A stretch of 24,848 bases of DNA, taken from contig BFEA01000031.1 of the NCBI GenBank assembly GCA_003427395.1, forward strand, positions 2,253,148-2,277,995, read 5' to 3'. Under the pieces are notes generated by a model. That model was not told where the DNA came from and searched no databases. It saw only the letters and a program-made list of their open reading frames with translations. Positions 1 through 8,514 of the stretch are shown here, one piece after another (within the stretch, counting starts at the first letter, position 1; each line of letters begins with the position of its first letter). Origin of the DNA: Chara braunii. Taxonomy: Eukaryota; Streptophyta; Charophyceae; Charales; Characeae. The translations under genes were made by a program, and so were the position numbers.

Positions 1-470
1 ATCTTAGACCGTGTGATGGTTGGCAGCGAACACAGTTTACATGTGTTTTTTTAGATTGCACATATCAATGCGCAGGACGTGTCGTATTACCATATTTCCG
101 GAATTTTAAGCTGTGATTCGGTGAATGGTTTGTTGGGAACTGGCTTCCAGCCAGATGGTTCAGTCAGATTACTGGCCCCGTGTTCTATTTGGGAAAGCGA
201 GGAACATCTGTGCGTAGTGGAATGTTATCCCGTCAGCGTTCATGTCTAAGCTATGTTGAATGCATCTTTTTCGGACCTGGCCGAAAATATGATCAGATTC
301 ATGCCAACTTGCCACAAACATAGCACCAGCGGGGCCTGTTACTAGGAGGACCTGGTTCATATTATGACGGATTTGGTGGAATCTTCTTTTTTTATCTCTT
401 TGCTTGTTTCTTCACCCCAATGGGGGTTGCACCTGACAATATTGTATGCATGCGTCTAATTTCGGTCGGT
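1..470. other. Unassigned sequence, no gene seen
   Basis: I see no conserved protein, RNA gene or clear repeat here. A 63-codon minus-strand frame (169-360) has no recognisable motif and is within the length expected by chance. Confidence 0.5.
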
Positions 471-505
471 CGGGATTTGAACTCGTGAGATTCAGCCACA
501 TGGGC
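471..505 (-). repeat. Truncated tRNA-derived SINE head
   Basis: On the minus strand the motif TGTGGCTGAATC (an A-box-like tRNA D-arm, also present at 1008 and 20807) is followed almost directly by CGAGTTCAAATCCCG, a close match to the polymerase III B box (GGTTCGANTCC). The anticodon arm expected between them is missing, so this is read as an internally deleted tRNA-derived SINE fragment rather than a tRNA gene. Confidence 0.5.
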
Positions 506-525
506 TGAGTATTTGGTGGAACCTT

Positions 526-650
526 TAGGGCGTGTTCACACTGGGACTTTCTAGCATGTATCTGATCAGATTTACAGTCTGACTTCGATGCATCTGACTG
601 CAATTCCCTCCAGAGGAAGGTCCAAAAAATCCTTAATGTGTGTGCGCTCT
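526..650. mobile_element. MITE-like element with GGGC...CACACT ends
   Basis: The left end AGGGCGTGTTCACACT is roughly mirrored at the right end by GTGTGTGCGCTCT. The interior contains ATGCATCTGACTGCAATT, which recurs at 3134-3180 in a similarly terminated element, and as its reverse complement near 4210. Non-autonomous DNA transposons (MITEs) have this short, non-coding, inverted-end form. The terminal match is imperfect and no target-site duplication is certain. Confidence 0.45.
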
Positions 651-790
651 GATACTTGCACGAAAGAAGGGTTAAATAGGCCGCGTGCATGTCTGCAAAA
701 TCTGGACAGGTAGCGTAGGGCCATTTCTCCTGATCTCGTCCTGAACCCCTAGGCAGCTGCTAGAGTACCAGCTATGTTACCGCTCTGGTA

Positions 791-901
791 CTACCGTCTT
801 CACCCGAATAGAACGCCCGGTAATTATGGCCGTATCTGGACTGAAAAATGCATCAAATACGGCTATAATGACCGTGCGTTCTATTCGGATGAAGACGGTA
901 G
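791..901. mobile_element. 111-bp hairpin MITE, copy 1
   Basis: Two 45-nt arms (791-835 and 857-901) are inverted repeats matching at 41 of 45 positions by eye, starting CTACCGTCTTCACCCG and ending in its complement, around a 21-nt loop. A second copy of exactly 111 bp lies at 22355-22465. The block is flanked by direct repeats of GTACCAGCTATGT (near 763 and 908), which could be a long target duplication or pre-existing sequence. It has no coding capacity. A MITE is the best reading. Confidence 0.75.
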
Positions 902-999
902 CTATGGTACCAGCTATGTAAGTTTCAGAAAGCTAACGGTCACAATTCCTTAGTGGTGTCGTCGTTGTCGTCGGGTTGCTGAAAATGCAAATGATACCC

Positions 1000-1130
1000 A
1001 GCCCATGTGGCTGAATGGTATAGACACACGTAACTTGTTTAACAAGTAGGGGAAAAAAACAGAAAAAAGCACATCATTAACAAGTAGGGAAGAAAAACAG
1101 AAAAATGCACATCATGTGTTCCAATCCAGA
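1000..1130 (+). repeat. tRNA-derived SINE
   Basis: TGGCTGAATGG at 1008-1018 is an excellent A box (TRGCNNARYNGG). It is followed by an anticodon-arm-like inverted repeat (ACTTGTT/AACAAGT near 1031-1047) and, after an A-rich insertion, by GTGTTCCAATCC at 1116-1127, close to a B box. The insertion is a tandem duplication of about 38 bp (AACAAGTAGGG followed by A-rich sequence), so the unit is far longer than a tRNA. It is read as a SINE head with an expanded variable region. Similar heads occur at 471, 12079 and 20807. Confidence 0.65.
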
Positions 1131-1462
1131 TGGGGGTCACCTGGATACAGTAAAATAAACAAAACATGCAAACTCCAGTCTAGCGGTTCCGCTGCTTCTG
1201 CTCAAATTTTCGCCTTTAGGACTGACATATGGGCGGGATGACAATGGCTTGAGCTATGTTATCATGAACCTGGCGATCTAGAGGGTCCCATTTGTGCTAT
1301 TTTTCCCCCATGGAGAACGTAGCCTGGTAAGCCAATAGGCTGGTGGTTGTCCGCTATGGTAGCGTGAACCTGGCCATCTAAACGTCTTGATGCTAAGGCC
1401 GTGTGTTTTGTTGAGCAGAGCCGATGGTGCAGGCGGTGCTTGTCTGGGAATGTTTTGTTTTT

Positions 1463-1687
1463 GGGGTAACTACGCGGTGGTCACAAAAACAGTTTGAAAT
1501 TGCACATCAGGCATTCCCCTGAACATAACACACCGCCTCTTGACTGTACCGGACCGGGAAGCCAGCTTGTATACATTCGACATTTTCAGGCGTGTGCCTG
1601 CTGAAGTGCACTCTGGAACTGTTTTTGTGACCGCGGAGACCTGAAGTGCACTTTCAAACTGTTTTTGTGACCGCCGTGTAGTTTCCC
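1463..1687. mobile_element. Long inverted-repeat element, tandem copy A
   Basis: The left arm starts GGGGTAACTACGCGGTGGTC and runs through CACAAAAACAGTTTGAAA. The right arm is its complement, ending ACTGTTTTTGTGACCGCC then GTGTAGTTTCCC. The 3' arm motif occurs twice (1619-1634 and 1660-1675), suggesting an internal duplication. Three such elements stand head to tail. It has no protein-coding capacity and is read as a non-autonomous terminal-inverted-repeat element or foldback unit. Confidence 0.7.
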
Positions 1688-1692
1688 TAATA

Positions 1693-1908
1693 GGGGAAAT
1701 TACATGGCGGGCACAAAACCAGTTTGAAATTGCACTTCAGGCATTCCTCCAAACGTAACACACCCCCGCTTGAGCGTAGCGCCAGTTTGTATACATTGGA
1801 CATTTTCAGGCGAGTGCCTGAAGTGCACTTTTGTATACATTGGACATTTTCAGGCGAGCGCCTGAAGTACACTTTGGAACTGTTTTTGTGACCGCTGCGT
1901 AGTTGCCC
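1693..1908. mobile_element. Long inverted-repeat element, tandem copy B
   Basis: Same organisation as the copy before it: GGGGAAATTACATGGCGGGC at the left end and GTGACCGCTGCGTAGTTGCCC (broken here as GTGACCGCTGCG plus TAGTTGCCC) at the right. The inner segment GTATACATTGGACATTTTC followed by AGGCGAG is itself duplicated (near 1787 and 1834). It is separated from both neighbours by the five bases TAATA. Confidence 0.7.
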
Positions 1909-1913
1909 TAATA

Positions 1914-2137
1914 GGGGTAATTACACGGAGGTCACAAAACAGTTTGAAATTGCGCTTCAGGCATTCTCCTGATCATAACACCCCCCGTGTTGACCATACC
2001 GGACCGGAAAGCAACATAACACCCCCCGTGTTGTCCGTACCAGACTGGAAAGCTAGCTTGTATACATTCGACATTTCCAGGTCGAATTCTTGAAGTGCAA
2101 TTTCGAACTGTTTTTGTGACAGCCGCATAGTTTGGCC
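1914..2137. mobile_element. Long inverted-repeat element, tandem copy C
   Basis: Third unit of the array, GGGGTAATTACACGGAGGTC at the left end and ACTGTTTTTGTGACAGCC at the right. An internal duplication of CATAACACCCCCCGTGTTG (near 1973 and 2014) distinguishes it. The right end decays into TTTGGCC and is followed within a few bases by a poly-C run. Confidence 0.65.
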
Positions 2138-2141
2138 TTCT

Positions 2142-2142
<1 letters not shown>

Positions 2143-2175
<33 letters not shown>
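2143..2175 (+). repeat. Poly-C run (33 nt)
   Basis: An uninterrupted run of 33 C, directly next to the end of the inverted-repeat array. The apparent poly-glycine protein on the opposite strand is a product of this run and not a gene. Its length may be imprecise because of sequencing slippage. Confidence 0.95.
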
Positions 2176-2183
<8 letters not shown>

Positions 2184-2253
2184 GTTTACATACTTCACTC
2201 AGGTGTTGTGTAGCGGCAGCCCCCTTAACGTGGGCACGCGGTCCCAAGGTCCA

Positions 2254-2611
2254 GCTAGCAAAGAGGATCGGAATAAGAGTCTGAATGTGGCTGTGTTCGG
2301 CACAGAAATGCAGAAAAGCAGATCAATCACTATTTCGTGCACTGCGTCACAAACACATCCAGATTCAGGCATTAAATCCAATTCTCTTGGGTAGTGGGAC
2401 CTCACCCTGGTAGGTTGCAAAAGAAGAAACGAGGTTCCGCTAGCAAAGAGGAATGAGAGTCTGAATGTGGCCGTGTTCAGGGCAGAGATGCAGAAAAACA
2501 GATCAATTGTGACTTTGTGCACCTCTTGACAAACACTTCCAGATTCGGGCGTTAAATCCAATCCTCTTGGCTAGTGGGACCGCACCCCCGGTAGGTTACA
2601 AAAAGAAATAC
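2254..2611. repeat. 185-bp tandem duplication
   Basis: GCTAGCAAAGAGG starts at 2254 and again at 2439. The two copies share GAGTCTGAATGTGGC, CAGATCAAT, CAAACAC..CCAGATTC, TTAAATCCAAT and GGTAGGTT in order, with scattered substitutions and a few small indels. The short frames over the duplicates do not resemble a known protein. Confidence 0.85.
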
Positions 2612-2740
2612 AATGCGTTTGAGTGCAAGTGTGTGCGTATTTAGCGCGGTTTGAGTGCAGGTGTGGGCGCATTAGAGAAGAAGTGCACAGAGAGAGTACT
2701 AAGTGTGTATGCTCTGGCATTTCATTTTTACGTTTTCTTG

Positions 2741-2815
2741 TCTGGATGGGAGACACACATAACTGGTAATAAAAAGATTATGAGCTCGAATCCTGATGAA
2801 ACTGGATCTGGATCA
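2741..2815 (+). repeat. tRNA-derived SINE fragment
   Basis: GAGCTCGAATCCTG at 2782-2795 is a near-consensus B box. Upstream, GGGAGACACACATAACTGG resembles the ACACACGTAACTTG segment of the SINE at 1000, so this is probably a diverged copy lacking a good A box. Confidence 0.45.
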
Positions 2816-3101
2816 GGAAAGGTAAGGGGGTCCACCCCCTGATAATATACTGTAACAATAATAAAGAGGGTTGATAACTTGATGTCGTCCTCCTGCAGAA
2901 AGAAGACCGAGTAGCATTCTGGAATCGAACTTTGTGGGCATACCTCTCTTTCCCTTTCTGAAAGCTCGCATCTCGGACGAGGATTTTCCTTGATGTATCT
3001 GTCCGCCTTTGGCGTCAGTGAGATGGGTGTATCTGATGACAATTACGTCTAGAGAGCAGCTGGTAGTGTGCGCATGCCGTCATTCCAACCCTACGCAGGC
3101 T

Positions 3102-3229
3102 TTAGGGCATTCTCGCACTTATGCACTTTTTAAATGCATCTGACTGCAATTAAGACTGCACCTGAATGCATCTGACCGCAATCACATCCATCACTGAGTC
3201 GAAAAGTCCTAGGGTGAGTGTGCGCTAAA
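3102..3229. mobile_element. MITE-like element related to 526-650
   Basis: The left end TTTAGGGCATTCTCGCAC and right end GTGAGTGTGCGCTAAA are imperfect inverted repeats bounded by TA dinucleotides. The interior carries two copies of ATGCATCTGAC(T/C)GCAAT, as in the element at 526. It has no coding capacity. Confidence 0.5.
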
Positions 3230-3285
3230 TCTGGCCTTTCTTTTTATCAAAGATTTCGCAAATCTCTGGCCATGTCACTGCAACA

Positions 3286-3400
3286 GTGACACAGATGGGC
3301 CTCGCTGTAGTGAAAAGGCGAAGGAATAGTGCTCCATATGTGTAAGTGACACAGATGGGCCTCGCTGCAGTGAAAAGGCGAAGGAATAGTGCTCCATATG
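3286..3400. repeat. 60-bp tandem duplication
   Basis: GTGACACAGATGGGCCTCGC begins at 3286 and 3346. The units end in GCTCCATATG and differ at only a few positions, so the duplication is recent. Several short overlapping minus-strand frames cross it. None has a recognisable domain. Confidence 0.9.
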
Positions 3401-3407
3401 AGTTGAA

Positions 3408-3530
3408 CACGCGCTGCGGCATGTGGCTGCATCTTTTGGGGGTCGGAGTACTGGAGTGAAATGGCTGATGGGCCAGCCAACATGAGGCCTGTGGTGGTTG
3501 CTTGTTGTTTTTTGGTGCACACGGCGATTT
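3408..3530. repeat. Diverged copy of the 120-bp repeat family
   Basis: The order GCATGTGGCTGCA, GGGG..T, CTGGAG, AAATGGCTG, CAGCCAA, GAGGCCTG and GGTGCA matches the sequence at 6060-6275, with substitutions and indels. This makes it an old dispersed copy of the same repeat. Confidence 0.6.
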
Positions 3531-3546
3531 TCGGGTCGGCATCAAT

Positions 3547-3594
3547 AGCTGGGAAAGGTACTGGTGGTTTAAACCACCAGTACTTGGCCCAGCT
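3547..3594. repeat. Palindrome on ACTGGTGGTTT, copy 1
   Basis: The 26 bases at 3558-3583 form a perfect palindrome, with half GTACTGGTGGTTT followed by its complement. Beyond four non-matching bases on each side the arms resume with AGCTGGG/CCCAGCT, giving a 48-bp near palindrome. As RNA or single-stranded DNA it would form a strong hairpin with no loop. Half-copies occur throughout the window. Confidence 0.9.
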
Positions 3595-3715
3595 ATCGGC
3601 TGCGGGGAAAAAATAGAGTAGAAATGTTTCTAGTCGGATGAATTTGGGCGCTCCTGTAGTAGCCCGTATGTTTCCTAAAATAGTGGCGCGTTAATGGGCA
3701 TGACTCGAGGAAGTA

Positions 3716-3741
3716 CTGGTGGTTTAAACCACCAGTACATC
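3716..3741. repeat. Palindrome on ACTGGTGGTTT, copy 2
   Basis: AGTACTGGTGGTTT is followed by its exact complement, making a second full palindrome about 158 bases from the first. The flanks do not carry the AGCTGGG extension seen in copy 1, so the shared unit is the central 26 bases. Confidence 0.9.
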
Positions 3742-4198
3742 CAAGCCTAAATCTGATTTTGCCGAGTCTGACAGCGACGGGTATCACCTCTATGGAAAAT
3801 TGAGGTGGTACTGGTACCACTTTCCGTTAAAGCCCCATGCTTGACCTCCTGTCAGCAGATGGAATGAAAGGAGGCCGTTGTTTTCACTCGTCTGCCAACC
3901 CAGCCAAACTCTCTACAAAGCCAGCCCCTGTATCTGCCCTAGTTGCAGCACCAGATGCAGGCAAAAGGAAAAAGGTAAAAGGAAAAGAGCTACAGGTCTG
4001 GCCCGCCACTTGTGAGGCAGATGAAATGGCTGGGGACATAACCTCCCTCACTGTTGCCAGAGGCTGCCTCTCACGGCTCCCACCGTCAGAGGCTAGGGAC
4101 TTAAGCCCCCCTTGTGACGTCTGTTGCTAGAGGCTGCCTCTCTAGACTCACACAGTGATAGGCGGGAGGAAAAGTGCAAATAAAATTCCCCCACAAAG

Positions 4199-4302
4199 CT
4201 CTGGACGTGATTGCAGTCAGATTCGCCCAGGCCTGGCCATAATTACAGTCAGATGGGAGTAGGTCCAGACTTGGACGAAAGTGACGGCAATCAGGTCCAG
4301 AG
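4199..4302. mobile_element. 104-bp MITE-like hairpin
   Basis: CTCTGGACGTGATTGCAGTC at the left end and GCAATCAGGTCCAGAG at the right are inverted repeats (about 19 of 22 positions). The interior holds two copies of ACAGTCAGAT or GCAGTCAGAT, the complement of the ATCTGACTGCAAT word in the elements at 526 and 3102. It is non-coding. Confidence 0.6.
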
Positions 4303-4589
4303 ATTTGTACGAAAAGTATTTCGTAGTTCTTTCCTCCTCCATTCGTGGTGGGGCCCGTGAGAGGTGGGATCCTGCCAAAACTGATGGGACAGTATGTTCC
4401 TACGGTGCTTCTGCCCGCCGCTTACCTTTCGTTTTTTTCTCCATGTCTGCAGTGCATGTGTTTTCACATGCACAGAATGAACCAGCAGGAATACGTTCAT
4501 TCCATTTTCCTTTTCGTTGGGCCCACCGTCGTCCTCCCCCGAGTCCCAATATTTTTGGAGTAGGTGATGAGCAAAATCTCCTTGAGGCT

Positions 4590-4664
4590 GGGGCCAGGTA
4601 CTAGTGGTTTAAGATACTTGGCTCTTGTGGCCAAGTGTGCCGGTTCAATTCCGTGCTTGTACGG
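4590..4664 (+). repeat. tRNA-like SINE head carrying the ACTGGTGGTTT half-site
   Basis: GGTACTAGTGGTTTAAG (4597-4613) reads as a tRNA D-arm/A-box similar to Leu/Ser-type AGTGGTTAAG. It is followed by ACTTGGC-TCTTGTG-GCCAAGT, a seven-base-pair anticodon-like arm, and by GGTTCAATTCC (4642-4652), a one-change B box. GTAC near the start can pair with GTAC at 4659-4662. The T-stem is imperfect and U33 is missing, so this is a degenerate tRNA or SINE head rather than a functional tRNA. Confidence 0.6.
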
Positions 4665-4668
4665 AGGG

Positions 4669-4720
4669 GCCTGAGGCCCAGAGGTACCTGAGGCCCAGAG
4701 GTACCTGAGGCCCAGAGGTA
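4669..4720. repeat. 17-bp minisatellite leading into satellite array
   Basis: Three tandem copies of CTGAGGCCCAGAGGTAC. The third runs straight into the first 183-bp satellite unit, whose boundaries carry the same AGGCCCAGAGGTAC word. Confidence 0.9.
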
Positions 4721-5250
4721 CGGATCAATAACCGCTACTGGGGAGGCTTCTCGGTGGATAACGCAACCTTAGTGTGACCCGTTGACCTATAAACCCCGTA
4801 GGACCTGAAATGGTCATTGCCGACGAAATGGACAACAATTGAAACTGGATGCAACGCCTGCCTATGCTGCGATGCTCAGTAGACGCCCAGAGGCCCAGAG
4901 GTACGGATCAATAACCACTACCGGGGAGGCTTCTCAGTGGATAATGCAACCTTAGTGTGACCCGCTGACCTATAAACCCCGTAGGACATGAAATGGTCAT
5001 TGTCGACGAAATGGACAGCAATTGAAACCGGATGCAAGGCCTGCCTATGCTGCGATGCTCAGTAGATGCCCAGAGGCCCAGAGGTACGGATCAATAACCG
5101 TTACCGGGGAGGCTTCTCAGTGGATAACGCAACCTTAGTGTGACCCTTTGACCTATAAACCCCGTAGGATGTGAAATGGTCCTTGCCCACGAAATGGACA
5201 ACAATTGAAACCGGATGCGAGTCCTGCCTATGCTGCAATGCTCAGTAGAC
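4711..5250. repeat. 183-bp satellite, three tandem units
   Basis: CGGATCAATAACC occurs at 4721, 4904 and 5087, an exact 183-base period. Shared landmarks are GGGGAGGCTTCTC, CAACCTTAGTGTGACCC, GACCTATAAACCCCGTAGGA, GACGAAATGGACA and CAATGCTCAGTAGA or GATGCTCAGTAGA. Units differ by scattered substitutions only. No long frame runs through, and I could not match the unit to rRNA, snRNA or tRNA. A partial fourth copy lies at 5519-5565. Confidence 0.92.
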
Positions 5251-5518
5251 TCCTGCACCTTTAAAAGAGAGCTGACGACTCTCTGAATTCGAGCGGAAAG
5301 GTACAGGGAAGAAATGGCTATGACGAAATTGGTTTACGCAGTTGGTTGCCCATTATGAATATGGCGGCTATTCTTTATTGGATTCCGGGCTCGATTTGGT
5401 TCAGTATAATGGCCGAAGGCTTTCTGTTTTTATATATTTGGGTTCTTGCAGCATTTCCACGATATTGATATGATCAATTAACGAGACTTGGCTGGAAAGT
5501 CTTCTATGGATCAAAGGG
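5251..5518. other. Unassigned sequence
   Basis: Spacer between the satellite array and its detached partial copy. I see nothing recognisable in it. Confidence 0.5.
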
Positions 5519-5565
5519 TCTGAGGTCCAGAGGTACCTGAGGCCCAGCGGTACGGATCAATAACC
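5519..5565. repeat. Detached partial satellite unit
   Basis: Two 17-bp-type words (CTGAGGTCCAGAGGTAC and CTGAGGCCCAGCGGTAC) are followed by GGATCAATAACC, the same junction as at 4669-4733, then the similarity stops. This repeats the array's left edge 0.8 kb away. Confidence 0.85.
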
Positions 5566-5723
5566 TCAGCTAAATGATGGAAAGGTACACCTACCACGTT
5601 TTTGTTTTTTTTCACATCTGGTGACTTGTGGTAGAGGCCCAGTATGGCTTGAGCTGAGCTTCTCTGTCCTCTCGAAATAGGCCTCCAGCTGGTCCCACCA
5701 TGGCTACTGTCATCTTCCGAATA

Positions 5724-5890
5724 TAGCTGCATCTGGTGCAATTCTCAGTCTAGATACAAACTTTGTCTTCTACTCGGGTCAGGAAGGGAGTCAAAGTTTG
5801 CCACTGTCTTCCTGCAAATAGAACACATAATCACTGTAGCTAGCTGCATTTGGGGCACTTTTAGTCTAGATACAGTAATGATGACAGTGC
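5724..5890. repeat. Short dispersed repeat, two copies
   Basis: GCTGCATCTGGTGCAATT followed by AGTCTAGATACA at 5726-5760, and GCTGCATTTGGGGCACTT then AGTCTAGATACAGTAATGA at 5843-5882, are diverged copies. A third stands at 6867-6912. The family is not identified. Confidence 0.6.
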
Positions 5891-6002
5891 GCTCTCTTTG
5901 GGGGAAGGTGTTACATCTCTGGACGGGCATGGCTTGATGGGGTCTAGGGGCAAGGTCCCACTTACCCAGGTTGCACCCTTCTGAACGTAGCTAATGAAGG
6001 CC

Positions 6003-6243
6003 CACCCTCTGTACGGGCTTAAACCACCAGTAGGTTCCCCAGCCAAAGAATGAAATATGTGGCTTGCATGCAGCTGCAACTTTCGGGGCTTGGCCTCCAG
6101 AGCAAAATGGCTGGTGGCGTCAGTGCCTCTGTCCGAGCTTAAACCACCAGTAGGGTCCCCAGCCAAAGAATGAAAAATGTGGCTTGCATGCAGCTGCAAC
6201 TTTCGGGGCTTGGGCTCCAGAGCAAAATGGCTGGTGGCGTCAG
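6003..6243. repeat. 120-bp tandem duplication beginning with a half-palindrome
   Basis: GCTTAAACCACCAGTAGG occurs at 6017 and 6137 (period 120). Each unit continues with CCCCAGCCAAAGAATGAAA, GTGGCTTGCATGCAGCTGCA, ACTTTCGGGGCTTGG and GCAAAATGGCTGGTGGCGTC. Differences are few, so the duplication is recent. On the minus strand each unit ends GCTGGGGA followed by the CTACTGGTGGTTTAAGC half-site, the same order as the arm of the palindrome at 3547. The 128-codon minus-strand frame (5861-6247) shows the repeat in its protein and has no recognisable domain. Confidence 0.88.
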
Positions 6244-6423
6244 CCAAAAGGAGGCCTGCGCCGGTGCATTTTTTTGGGCGTGCAGGACATGTCCAGCCCC
6301 GGGGAAAAGTGCCTCGGAAGTGCTACTGGTGGTTTAAGCGACCGGTTGGCACGAAGCAAAACGTACAAAGCTACCTTCTGAGGAAGCAGACCCTCAAATG
6401 AATTGGCGAAGATTTTGGGAAAT

Positions 6424-6632
6424 GTGAAAGTGTTACTGGCACCGCTTCTCAGTCGGGGTATGTGGGGGCATATAGGGTTGAACCCGGTTCAGAGGGAGGC
6501 CTGCATGCCACTGCACTGTTGTTCCCTTTTCTTTTAATGTTTGAAACATGTGAAAGTGTGACAGGCATTGCTTCACAGTCGGGGTGTGTGGGGCCATGTA
6601 GGCCTGCACCTGGTTCAACGGATTCAACGGAA
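6424..6632. repeat. Diverged tandem duplication of about 125 bp
   Basis: GTGAAAGTGTTACTGGCACCGC then TCTCAGTCGGGGTATGTGGGG (6424-6470) is repeated as GTGAAAGTGTGACAGGCATTGC then TCACAGTCGGGGTGTGTGGGG (6550-6594). CCTGCATG..., GGTTCA and AGGCCTGCA follow in both but in shuffled spacing. (Words here are split where they exceed twenty bases in the genome.). Confidence 0.65.
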
Positions 6633-6865
6633 GCATGTAGGCCCGCTTTTTGCTTGTTTATTTTTATTTTTATTTTAAATGACTTCGTTGACTTCATTTG
6701 GTTATGATGTGCTCAATTTTCTTGTTTCCACATCATACGGATTCCCCTGGAGGCTGGGAAAGCGGCCAACGTCTGAAAAAGCAACCACGGTGGATGCACG
6801 GTGCATGATTGGCATGACACGTGCGTGCATGATCCGTGGTCAGACCTTCAATGCTTGTTCGTAAT

Positions 6866-6990
6866 AGATGCATGTCGGGGCAACTTTCAGACTAGACACA
6901 GCAGTAATGACATTGCCCGAAGATTCGGTAGATTATCGCTACTGCCTTTGTTAACAGGCGCACTTTTGATAGAATCTTTGTCTTCTCCAT
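6866..6990. repeat. Third copy of the short dispersed repeat
   Basis: GATGCATGTCGGGGCAACTT, AGACTAGACACAGCAGTAATG and later TCTTTGTCTTCT correspond in order to the copies at 5726-5882, where AAACTTTGTCTTCTAC also follows. It is diverged and non-coding. Confidence 0.5.
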
Positions 6991-6999
6991 ATGCATCTT

Positions 7000-8180
7000 T
7001 ACATCTAGTTTCTTGTCCGTTTGCACAAACGTCCCCATTAGGAGGGATGTGAAAAATTGAGCCCCGAGTGGGCCATTTCGTGAAAACTGAAACAGCGGTG
7101 TACGGGATCAGCCTGGAAGCAGAAGTGTCTTGCTGCTGCTCCTTGCAAGGCCACAGTCTCATAGGGGGCCTACATAGATTATCTGAATAATCAAATGTCC
7201 AACAACTGAAGGGACTGTCATATGTGCCTGGTATCTAGCATCTGCAACAACCTGGACTTTTTAAGGGTGGGAAAATAAAACAGACCCCACTTTTGGGGAT
7301 GGTGAACTGGCGGTTAAAAAAAAAAATTGCTAGTGGATTTCTTCTTTGAACGTCTTTTGTTTTTTTTTCTTTTTTCTGTTTTTTCTTTCCAATTCGGTTG
7401 GGATCAACACCTGGTGCGACCTGGTGTTAGTCCCTTATTACAGTAGAGACAATCTGTGACGTGTATTGAAAACGGGGTGCATTGACCGTGGCACCATGCA
7501 CCGCCGTACTAACCTTGCCTTCTCTCATCTACCATAAAAGGCTGCGAGCTAGCATCTTCCACCGGGCACAATACAGCCCATTTATAATGAACGTGCACAA
7601 GCGAATAATGTTCCGTTCACAAGTCTTCCCTGCCTGTTCACCCGCGAGTGAGGGCTTCAGATTTGTAATTGAGACGGGCACTAATTGCCTCCCCACCTTT
7701 GTTAGCCCATCTCCCTGTTCCGATGGTCCTCTGCTACTTGGAGCTTTATGGTCACCAGGCAAAAAAGCATCTTTTGCGCCTAGCCTGCCTTCAGACATTC
7801 TACCTCAGCCAATGCACATGAAATAGCGAAGGGATCTGAGAAGTCCAGTGTCCAGTTGAACTACAAATCTCAACAGATCACCCTCATTTATAAGAAAACC
7901 GAAGGGTCATTTTAACCATACTTTACACCAATCTGTAGAGTGCACTTCTTACTAACATATTGTAAAAAAAAAAACGAAAACAAAAAATAAAAAACATATA
8001 AAACAGCAAGCCAAAAGTGCACTTTCATGAAATTTTACCAACATTTCAAATTGTCGAGTTTCACAATTTTCACCACTGCCCAAAACAACCATCTCCAGGA
8101 ACCCAACAAACACCACACTTGGCACATACAGACCTTGACCAAAAACAAAACAGGCCAAAAAAAAAAAACCTAAAAAACAA
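7000..8180. other. Unassigned sequence, partly A-rich
   Basis: No gene recognised. The stretch 7962-8190 is strongly A-rich and G-poor on the plus strand, with several A runs. The 114-codon plus-strand frame at 7482-7826 and the 81-codon minus-strand frame at 7952-8197 have no motif I can name. Confidence 0.4.
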
Positions 8181-8514
8181 AAAAACATGATCCCCACTAC
8201 ACTTTTCAGGGTGGTGAAGGTTACCCTAGGGGTGAAAAGTGAGGGTACCTGTTAACCATTTGTGTTGGCAGCCCTCACACACTGTTATTTCCAGAGTAGG
8301 GTTGCCCTCACCATCACGCATTTCCATGAAGGACCCGCGGTACTCTCGCTGCGATTCCAAGTAATATTCACTCCTTAAAGCACCCAGTACATGGCCCCAG
8401 TCAAGTTGAGAACCCGATTGAGCCTCTTCTAAAGTTTCAGAGGCTCTGACGCTGTGGATGAAGAAATCGGTGGCGGGCAGCCTCCGGAAGGGCCCTCCGG
8501 CCGGTAGCTGGCAT

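Noticed and set aside
2744-2760. TGGATGGGAGAC resembles the 3' part of 5S rRNA
   Set aside because: The similarity does not extend in either direction, and the surrounding sequence fits a tRNA-like SINE better.
2794-2800. Other CTGATGA words (2794, 20840) as hammerhead cores
   Set aside because: Neither is followed by a stem II and GAAA, nor preceded by a pairing stem with a UH cleavage site.
4598-4663. Functional tRNA gene
   Set aside because: The T-stem is mismatched, U33 is missing and the length is short. It is better seen as a tRNA-derived SINE head.
4711-5250. Reading the 183-bp repeats as rRNA, snRNA or a CRISPR array
   Set aside because: I could not match the unit to rRNA or snRNA. 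Units abut without distinct spacers, and the context is eukaryotic.
6105-6120. Resemblance of the minus strand (AGCCATTTTGCTC) to the dinoflagellate spliced leader
   Set aside because: Only about a dozen bases match, the 5' leader bases are missing, and no Sm site or donor GT follows. It lies inside a 120-bp tandem repeat, so chance is likelier.
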